DNA from: Actinostola sp. cb2023
Taxonomy: Eukaryota > Cnidaria > Anthozoa > Actiniaria > Actinostolidae
Assembly: GCA_033675265.1 (NCBI GenBank)
Contig: JAUJYZ010001239.1
Coordinates: forward strand, 218,524-282,523
DNA length: 64,000 nucleotides
Direction: 5' to 3'
Position numbers and translations under genes: made by a program
The notes under the pieces: generated by a model
Databases searched by the model: none
What the model saw: the letters and a program-made list of their open reading frames with translations, nothing else
Told to the model about the DNA's origin: nothing
Part shown: piece after piece, positions 34,401-45,032 of the stretch
How positions within the stretch are numbered: position 1 is the stretch's first letter
Layout: each line of letters begins with the position of its first letter

Positions 34401-37400
34401 TGCAGGTGTAGTGGAGTACCATCTATCTTACCTGGGTCTGAGGGCATTGGTCCCATTGGTAATGTCTGCAGGTGTAGTGGGAGTACCATCTATCTTACCT
34501 GGGTCTGAGGGCATTGGTCCCATTGGTAATATCTGCAGGTGTAGTGGAGTACCATCTATCTTACCTGGGTCTGAGTGCATTGGTCCCATTGGTAATCTCT
34601 GCAGGTGTAGTGGAGTACCATCTATCTTACCTGGGTCTGAGTGCATTGGTCCCATTGGTAATCTCTGCAGGTGTAGTGGAGTACCATCTATCTTACCTGG
34701 GTCTGAGTGCATTGGTCCCATTGGTAATCTCTGCAGGTGTAGTGGAGTACCAGCTATCTTACCTGGGTCTGAGTGCATTGGTCCAATTGGTAATCTCTGC
34801 AGGTGTAGTGGAGTAGTCATCTATCTTACCTGGGTCTGAGGGCATTGGTCCCATTGGTAATGTCTGCAGGTGTAGTGGAGTACCATCTATCTTACCTGGG
34901 TCTGAGGGCATTGGTCCCATTGGTAATCTCTGCAGGTGTAGTGGAGTACCATCTATCTTACCTGGGTCTGAGTGCATTGGTCCAATTGGTAATCTCTGCA
35001 GGTGTAGTGGAGTACCATCTATCTTACCTGGGTCTGAGGGCATTGGTCCCATTGGTAATCTCTGCAGGTGTAGTGGAGTACCAGCTATCTTACCTGGGTC
35101 TGAGTGCATTGGTCCAATTGGTAATCTCTGCAGGTGTAGTGGAGTATCATCTATCTTACCTGGGTCTGAGTGCATTGGTCCCATTGGTAATATCTGCAGG
35201 TGTAGTGGAGTACCAGCTATCTTACCTGGGTCTGAGTGCATTGGTCCATTGGTAATCTCTGCAGGTGTAGTGGAGTACCATCTATCTTACCTGGGTCTGA
35301 GGGCATTGGTCCCATTGGTAATATCTGCAGGTGTATCTCTGCAGGTGAGTACCAGCTATCTTACCTGGGTCTGAGTGCATTGGTCCAATTGGTAATCTCT
35401 GCAGGTGTAGTGGAGTACCAGCTATCTTACCTGGGTCTGAGTGCATTGGTCCCATTGGTAATATCTGCAGGTGTAGTGGAGTACCATCTATCTTACCTGG
35501 GTCTCAGGGCATTGGTTCCATTGGTAATCTCTGCAGGTGTAGTGGAGTACCATCTATCTTACCTGGGTCTGAGTGCATTGGTCCCATTGGTAATATCTGC
35601 AGGTGTAGTGGAGTACCATCTATCTTACCTGGGTCTGAGTGCATTGGTCCCATTGGTAATCTCTGCAGGTGTAGTGGAGTACCAGCTATCTTACCTGGGT
35701 CTGAGTGCATTGGTCCCATTGGTGATCTCTGCAGGTGTAGTGGAGTACCATCTATCTTACCTGGGTCTGAGGGCATTGGTCCCATTGGTAATGTCTGCAG
35801 GTGTAGTGGAGTACCATCTATCTTACCTGGGTCTGAGGGCATTGGTCCCATTGGTAATGTCTGCAGGTGTAGTGGAGTACCATCTATCTTACCTGGGTCT
35901 GAGGGCATTGGTTCCATTGGTTATCTCTGCAGGTGTAGTGGAGTACCAGCTATCTTACCTGGGTCTGAGGGCATTGGTTCCATTGGTAATCTCTGCAGGT
36001 GTAGTGGAGTGTACCAGCTATCTTACCTGGGTCTGAGTGCATTGGTCCCATTGGTAATCTCTGCAGGTGTAGTGGAGTACCAGCTATCTTACCTGGGTCT
36101 GAGTGCATTGGTCCCATTGGTATTCTCTGTAGGTGTAGTGGAGTACCAGCTGAAAATGGCATTTTGTTGTACATTTGTCTGTTGGGCATCATCTGTGGTG
36201 TCCTGGGGAATGACTGCTGTGGAATACAGACAATCAGGTGACAAACTTAAAATGTGTAGTATATAGTTGAAGTTTCAAGTTTTTCTAGCTACATTTAATA
36301 TATCAGTTTTGAAAATTTGGATATACTGTACATTGTATGTATACAGTACTGACTATATAAATAATGAACAATTATTCCCAGAAGTGGAGGTGAGTAGTGG
36401 TGGATATTTACAGAGTGGCGAGTCCTCGAGCAACAAGGTAAATATTCACCACTATTCACCGACACTGAGGGGGATAATTATTTTAGTAATTACCAAATCA
36501 GTTGGATAAAAAACGTACATGTAGCTGTAGCTGTAGCGAAACGAGATACCATTTTGAATCTCTCCCAAAACAGTGAACATAATATTCCGAGTTACGGGCG
36601 CCAATCAAAACGCACCAAAATTGCTATCCACTGATTTGGTAAATACAGTACTAATTAATAATTATACATCTCAATGCATTATGACATCATGGCTGTCTCT
36701 TTGATCAACATACAGTATTGAAGAAATAGAAAACGAGCGTGCGTGCTATATGTGCAGATTTATGTTGATATTTGGCCAATCAGAGAGCGTGTTATATCAT
36801 ATATATTTTATTTACTGTATATCCATTATGTAACTATACGATACTGATTTGTATCCACAAACAGGCTATATTCAGATTATATAGAGCATGAAACTATTGA
36901 TTGATTTACCAGTCCAGGTCTTGTAAAGTTCTGGCCATGGTACATATGCGATGGGTGTGGCTGCTGTGGCATGTGAGGATACCTCTGTGGTGCTTGAGAC
37001 ATCGATGAGCTAGGTAATCCAGGGGTGGGTAATCCAGGGGGAGGCCTGACACCCATGAAAGCTGGCTGTGCATTAGTCATCTGGGGTGGCTGTGGTGTCT
37101 GTGGTGTCTGTGGTGTCTGTGGGTATTGTTGCTTTTGAGCTTTATCTTCAGAGAATTCTTTCTCCAAATCTTCAAGACGGATTGCTTTGGTGGGGGTTTT
37201 CTTGGTAAAGCTACTCGGTGGAAGTAGGGTTTCTGGTTTGGGTACTGCTGTAAGTATAGCATCGTCCTACATTGCACATGTATAAGTTAGAGTAGAAACA
37301 CACAATAAAATACATCATAAAATGAAGCATCTACTGTATTTAAACCTACTGAAGCTATAGGTAAAGCGCCATGAGCAAATACTGTATGTATAAATATATT

Positions 37401-40400
37401 TATTAAAAAAGGTTGTTAAAAAAAGGTTGTCAAAGACATCAGTCCATACGCGATAGGTGATACGTCGTTCCAAGACCGAACTGCATTATGGTAACAGCTT
37501 GAATATCAAAAATGGCACTTCCTGTATGAAAACCTGTATGATATCGCTACAATTTGAATTCAAACAGGACAAGACAAATTTTGAATCGAATTTTCTCTGG
37601 CATCCACGACATTCAAGCTGTTACAGTACATGTATGTATTATACAGTATACATGTATATATTGTTTTTCCTGAGATGTAGCCTACTACATGTATATGTAC
37701 ACATATGCTTCATATATGTACATTTGTACATGTAAGCTGCAGCATACTCCTCCTAAGCTGACTCCTCCTACATGACAGTTATGCACATACATGTACAGTC
37801 TGTATAATGTACATGTACAATGTATGCTATACCACATTATTACCATGTGTCTCACCTCAAAAGCTGGTGAAAATGGTCTTCTATAAGCTTTATCTCCTGT
37901 AGGAGTAAAACCTGGTGGAGGCTTCGTTGGACCACTGGATGAAGCTTGTACAACATTGTCAGAATTCCTTGGTATGCGGTTTGGTGATGCCCATATGTTA
38001 GTAGACGGGTTTATCTTTAAATAGTAAGAAAAACTAGGGATTTACAACAAAATGTACATTCATTTGGTAAGTAACCTGAGTTTCAGGCCCAGAGAAGGGG
38101 GAGGGAGAGGGGAAGGAGCGGGAACTGGGGCCCTTTTCCCCTTTCCCCCTCCCTTTCCTTTCCCCTTCTCCTCTCCCTCTCCCTCCCTTTTGAAAAACTA
38201 AAGGTTAATTTTTTAGATACTAAAATGTATACATGTACGTATTGACTGAGTGGTAGGGCCCGGACGGGAACATATTTGGCTTGAGGTCATGCCGTACGGA
38301 ACAAGTGCAGCGAGGTCCATGATGAATGACCAAGAGCCAAATATTTTCCGTCCGGCCCGAACTACATGTAACTCAGTCAATAAGCATTTTATCATATGAC
38401 CCACCCAACCCTCCTTTTCCAATGGTTTTGTTAAGAGCACACGAGTTGGGAAATACAGCTTTTTCCAGACAGGCTTATATGCCATAACATCCGTACCCCA
38501 TCACATGACTTTTTCCAATGGTTTTATTAACTAAAAGAGCTCTCGTGTCAGAAAATATGCATGAATCATACATGTATGACAAATGTACATGTATATGTAG
38601 AGTCTGCTTGTTTACTCCATGTATACATGTACATGCATGTATTACTTTTGTATGTATTCCACTGAACTGGCTCAAATTATAATTTTATGCTTTTGACCTC
38701 ACATCTTTGTTTCGACTTCCCTCTAATCTGTGTAGCTCAGTGCAGCTTTAATTACCCATAAGACGGAGCACTGATGGAGGGAGGGGGTAAAGGGGTGCAC
38801 TGTCTGGCTCCTGGGAGAACAGTTTCGACTGAAAGGGTTACGGACATTAAATACAGTGTTTACTTTTACGTTACTAAGTGAGAGAACCATAAATTACAGC
38901 CAGTACACTGTAGTTAATTATTTCCTGGCCAGTAAAACTTTCCAGCAGTTGGCACTTTGCGACAGCTATATGTGGTTGTTGTCCACTAGTCAACTAACTT
39001 GTGTGGAGAGTTTGGGGGATGGTTGGGGTGTGGTAGGGGGATGGGAAACAGAGCTCTTGGGAGGAAGAGGAGGACATGGAAATAATTAATGGAAGGTGAG
39101 AAAAAGTGAGATTATTCATGTGAGAAAAATGGGAGCCCGGGGCAATATTCCTCAGATTATCTTAATATCCATTAAATGTGCATAATTATATACGTCTAGG
39201 AACATACTAGGTCATGGAGAGAGTCTGACGATGTAGGACTGGACAATGGTGAACCATTCCATACAGATGAGATAGTAGGTGCAGAGGGAATGTCCTGCAA
39301 TCAATGATGATAATTATATCGTACATCATTTGGTACATTGTATACATTGCATGTACATAAAATACTTTTGAAAGTAGTTTGAAGTTTGAAGTGTTTTATA
39401 TGATTAGCACCTTTGGCTTTTACACATTACTATGTACAGTATATATGAGTACAAATATGAGCACGTACATGTATGTTACAACAAATATGGCTGCAATGAC
39501 ACAATTTACTATACAGACCTCACATGCAGTTAATACATATCAATTACATTTAATGTCAATTTACAAAGTCTTATATATATAATACACCTGTTTTCAAAAA
39601 CGTTGTCCATTTAAAAAATACAAAATAGTAGATAGTAAAAAGGAATTAATTAGAGAAACAATGAGCCACAGTTCCGTGTGATTGCATTTCTTTTGTTTCT
39701 CTAATTAATTCCTTTCTACTATTTACTATTTTGTATTTTGTAAATGGACAACGTTTTTGAATACAGGTGTATAATACATAACATGTACAAATTGAACATG
39801 TTTATAGTAGAATACATTATTTTGTACCTTATATGCAGAAGAAGCGTAGGATTTATTGGGCTCACAATCATCTTCATCCACCAGCCTGGCCAAATTCTTT
39901 TCCAGAATCTCCTTCAAAATAAATATACACAAATCATATACAGTAGTCCATGTAACTGTAAAACTTGTAATAATAATTATAATTTATAACTAAACATCAG
40001 GCCCGGTTGCACGGAAGGTGGTTAGCACTATATCCACTGGATAAGTTCTATCTGATGGATATTTAAAATTAATTGGATAACTGCATCAGTTTTATCCAGT
40101 GGATAGGACTTATCCGGTGGATAGCGCTAACCACCTCGTGCAACCCGGGCCATGTCAAAAGCCAGTCAAGTTTTCAATAAACACTGGGGGTGTCTAATAT
40201 GAGAGAATATGTTATATAGATGATTTTTAAATAATACATATATTATTTTTATAACTGTGGCTGGGGATCTATTATATATATATATATCAGAGCATCTGGT
40301 AGAGTGCAGGAAAAAAAAGAAAATAGTGTGGAAATTTTTGGAAATAGTGCGGAATAGTGCGGAATTTTAAATTAGCATATTTAGAGAGTTTAATTTATTT

Positions 40401-43400
40401 GAAATACATATTTTTATTGTCAGTAATTCCTGTGTTGTCTTAAGAGTCTGCTGCTTGGCTGCACCGGACTTCTTAGCTACCTCAGTCCACGTTTTTTTTG
40501 TGAGATGAAGTCTCGCACAATATTGCACGAAGAACAAAACATCAATTCGTTATCAGCATGAAATGTTCCATTAGCAAGTCTACCTTTGGCATTGATTTGC
40601 AGGAAGATGTGCATTCTTTATTGTGCTTGTTGATGGCTCTTTTGCTACAAATTTATCCATATTTACATGCACAACTGAAAAAAACACGGCTTCAAAAGGT
40701 GCCACACAATCCCGCCAACAACATCCTGATTTGTATTGATAACTGTGATTGGACAATAATTGACAAAATTCTGCCAATCGTAAGCCTTCTTAGAATAAAA
40801 ACTAGTCTCCAGGATCTTGCAACAATTGCAAAGAACGCCTTGTTGATTTTTGTTCAACGTTCGAGAACCTACGTAAACTAAGGTGTTTAGATTCTCAAAT
40901 TCGCCGTAAAAACAATGAAATCCGCTAGAAATTACAAATGTGGAAGGTAATTTTAGTTCAGAAGAAATATTTCATGAATTTGGTGATTTATTCTGGTCAT
41001 TTTTTCGAAAATAGTGTGGAAAACGATCAATAGTGCGGAAAACGATCAATAGTGCGATTCGGTGCGATTTTAGGTCAATAGTGCGAAATCGCACCCTCGC
41101 ACTCTATCAGATGCTCTGAATTTGGGAAGGAAATCTACTATCAAACTTCCGATAAATTGTGAAAGAATATTTGAGAAATAGTTTTATGATTTTCTACAAA
41201 CTTCTCCAAATTATGCGGGATTATGCGGGAATTGCCGAATTATGCGGAGCAAGCCAAATTATGTGGGTCCGCATCCACGCATTCTACCATAAGCCCTGAA
41301 TAGAGTACCGAAGTGATGACGTCATAAAAATACATTTTTCACTTTTAAATTATCAACTTTCGATCCCCGATTTCGAAAGAACATCAATAAAGATGATTAC
41401 ATGCCAAATTTGAGAGCAACCGGTTAAATAGCGGCTGAGATATGACCAGTTGAATATATAATTTCCCCACACAAATCACTGTAATTTCGGCTTGGATCAT
41501 AACAAGTTTACAGTAAGTATGGGGACAGAATTTGAGTGAAAGTGACCGCTTAATCCACTTTAAAACAGAGTGTCGCTTAACAGAGGTTTGACTGTATATA
41601 AATAATGAACAATTAATTATTCCCCGAAGTTGAGGTGAGTAGTGGTGGATATTTACCGAGCCGCGAGTCCTTGAGCGGTAAGGTGAATATTCACCACTAC
41701 TCAGGACTTATGGTTTGATGCGCGGATGCGGAACCGCATAATTTGGCTTGCCTCCACATAATTCGCATAATCTGGCTTGCAATTCCCGCATAATCCTGCA
41801 TAATTTGGAGAAATTTGTAGAAAATCATAAGGGAAAGCGTCCAAATATCGGAATCGGGTTCTTCCGATGCCGATCAATCGGAAAAAAATCCGTTCCGAAT
41901 TCCACCCGATTGTATCGGAATTGATAGAATCGAAATCGGTACCGAAAGAATTGGATTCCGATCAATCGGAAATAAATCCGTTCCGATGATAACCTGAAGT
42001 CCGCCCGATTTTATCGGTAGAGAATCGGAAACCTTCCTTTGGTTCGGAAAATTTAAAAAAGTCGAACACTACATGACCGGGCTGATGGTTGAATGTTGAT
42101 GTATCAATGAAAGACATTTGTAGATTCTACACTTTCATCTGATTGATGCAAAGTAACGAGTGAATGAATGTACTTTATTTGCACTTTTGCATTGCATAGA
42201 ATTTATAGAATTACATATTTTGTATGTATAAAAGCGAGAGCTGAGTTCGATCTACGTTTGTAATACGCTGCGACGGCTTGTCATAAATGAAGTAGACTCT
42301 GTACATAATTATTTTGAAACAGAATGAATTACAGGGAAGAATCGGAGAACTGATACGAGCAAAACCTTAGCTTGTACCATTATTATTTTGTCGCCGGATT
42401 CGTTGTCGCCTTTGAAAACACAAAACAGTGTCCATTATATTAAATTGACACACAACAGCATCTTCGATATCAACTGCACGTGCATTGGCTGTTATGAAAT
42501 CTCGAAATATCATTTCCTTTACCAGTAAAATATAATGCTTATGAGCTCGTAGAGCTATCAAAATAACACCTCTGGGTCGACATTTGGAGCACTAGAGCAT
42601 TTCTTTACCGCGTTACTGGCTAACGAAGTTTCCAAATATTTGGCGCCATTTTGGTGGTGAGTGACACCATCACCACTCATGCATGGCCGACAGAATTTCA
42701 AATAAATTCAAGCTTAAAGTTGATATACATCACTTGATTTCACTATAAATAGAACTTCTGAACATGTATAAAACTAAAATCATTTAATTTGGCACAAATA
42801 TGTTGAATTCCACGACTTTTCTAGCCTGAGAAAACAGCGTTAGGTCAGAGCGTGACACAATTTCGTACACAAAACGTCGAGCAAATCTGAAAGTTTCTAG
42901 TAACTCTCATCACTATTCTCTATTTTGCGTCGTTCTCAAGAGCTTGCGGGGTATTCTGTAGTTATATACTCAAATCAAGAAAACAAATTACTACAAATTA
43001 GTTTTTGTGGTCTATGCCGTTATAAATGGCTGCGTTCACACTGGAACTTTTCGATCTAGAATCTTGACGTTTACACACATGCGATAAGTTACCGAGCTGA
43101 GCTGTCACATTGCTGTCGTCACTCCTATCATTGTCGGGAATACAATCGCGCGCCAAGTTGAAAAAAATGGCTGAAGACGTAGCGAAAGCCAAATACTTGA
43201 AGCTAAACGATATTATTATTCGCCATGAATTACTCGCTAGAATCTTCAACAAGAGACAAGAAGAACTCTGTACCATTAGCGCCAAATTCACACGCTTAGT
43301 TAATTCAATAATTAACTCAAGAACTCATTTGATTGGTTGCTTGTGTTGTGGTACGGCTTCAACCCTAGTTGGGAACAGGGGTCGAAACGTCTAAGTAAAC

Positions 43401-44942
43401 ATTGGCTTTTTCTTTGAAGTTTAGCTCTTTGCCGGCAATAGTTCGTGGTATTCAACTTCGTGTGTGAACGCTTAAGCAAACATGACTGGCTTTAATCGAG
43501 AAGAAAGTCCCAGTGCGAATGCAGCCTGGCATGTGTAATCAAAGTCTGTAACTACTTGTTTCCTTTGTCGTCCTGAAACGCTACTTACATGTGTAGTATG
43601 TGTGAATGCTACAGACTTTTATCTGCAAGTTACGATTTCTGAATCGTGATTTTGGCTGATTTTGGTGTCTCATATAATTATCTACTGCGGAAACTCTTTT
43701 ACTCCGGCAATCACGTACAGCAAACGCGACAAAATAAACTTGAGAACCAATTGAAATTGCAAAAAACTATATTTTTAAGTCCATCAGAACTGGAGCAATT
43801 CGAAGATACGAAAAAGACACGAGGCCGATACGAATGAACCGGGACAATACCGATGAAATCGGAAGAAGAGACGACCAGTCGTACTGATCACACTGATAAC
43901 AGTGATCGGAAATATTTTTATCGGAATCGGAACAAATGCTAAGAGCCTTGAAAATATTCTTATCTAATCGGATACCCGACCGATATTTGGACGTGCTCCC
44001 TAAAACATTCCCAAATCGTTGAAATGGACGATTCACACTGGAATGACAAGGCGTTCAGACTATGTTAAAAACCGTGGGGGCCTGTTGTCTAAATTTCGTG
44101 TTTAGGTTTTCCCGGAAAAACAAGCTGAATTATTTTCAGATCGAGTTCCTCCATAGCATTTTGCAAGTTCAATTATGGTTTAAAAACATGGATAATTATG
44201 TTGTAAAAGAATCAACAGAGGAAATTAGATTGAAATGAAATGTCACGAAGCGATATAAAATGTTTCAGCTCGACCGAATAAATCATTACCCACGTGCAAT
44301 CTTGTATGGAATACTTTATAGGTTCAGTTGAAGTTTAATGTAGACTTTCTAGTACATAGATTTGAAAATTTGAGAGTTATAATCAACCATCTCTCTTTAA
44401 TACACAACAACCAGCTTTTTATTTCGGCCCATATATTATCACGTTTCCGAGGATATGCAAATTACCATGAGAACGGCTCTCTCTGATTGGTCGGAAACAG
44501 CCCTTATAATCTTTATGATCAAATTGAAGAAATCGTTCATTTCAAGTTTCAATTCAGTTTCAAAAGGACAGGAACGAAGCATGCAAGAGAAATATTGCCT
44601 CTAATTTGAAGCAATATAAGTTTGTTTGAAGTGAAACACGATAAAACAATTTTATTTCTGCTTTAAAATGTATGACGTCATCCCGCATAATTTCCAGCAT
44701 AATTCGCGATTTTCCCTGCATAATTCGCGATTTTCCCTGCATAATTCGCCAAAAAATCCAGTATAATTTTGATTGTTTTTTTTCCCCCGCATCCTACCAT
44801 AAGCCCTGACTACTCACCGACACTGAGGGGGATAATTGTTTTTAATAGTATTTATCAAATCAGTTGGATAAAAAATAGCACTTTATTAAACAAATAAATT
44901 CGGAGACTGTCTCGAAACGAGACGCCAATTTGAATCTCGTCC

Positions 44943-44992
<50 letters not shown>

Positions 44993-44998
44993 TGCGCC

Positions 44999-45032
<34 letters not shown>

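Larger units (their letters stand above)
41702..44808. mobile_element. 3.1-kb element with ACTACT target duplication
   Basis: Ends CAGGACTTATGG and CCATAAGCCCTG. ACTACT lies on each side (41696-41701, 44809-44814) at a point that the uninterrupted relative shows once. Subterminal repeats of CATAATTCGC / GCATAAT lie at both ends. It carries a second TIR element. Confidence 0.8.

Noticed and set aside
32741..36036. Long ORFs (up to 271 codons) on both strands through the 66-bp array, and a CRISPR-like look
   Set aside because: A 66-bp period keeps any stop-free frame open on either strand, so ORF length means nothing here. There are no unique spacers between repeats and the genome is eukaryotic, so it is not a CRISPR array.
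43110..43394. 94-codon plus ORF ([12 protein letters not shown]...) as a transposase or host gene
   Set aside because: Begins plausibly but has no recognisable domain or second exon; left unnamed within the 2.2-kb element.
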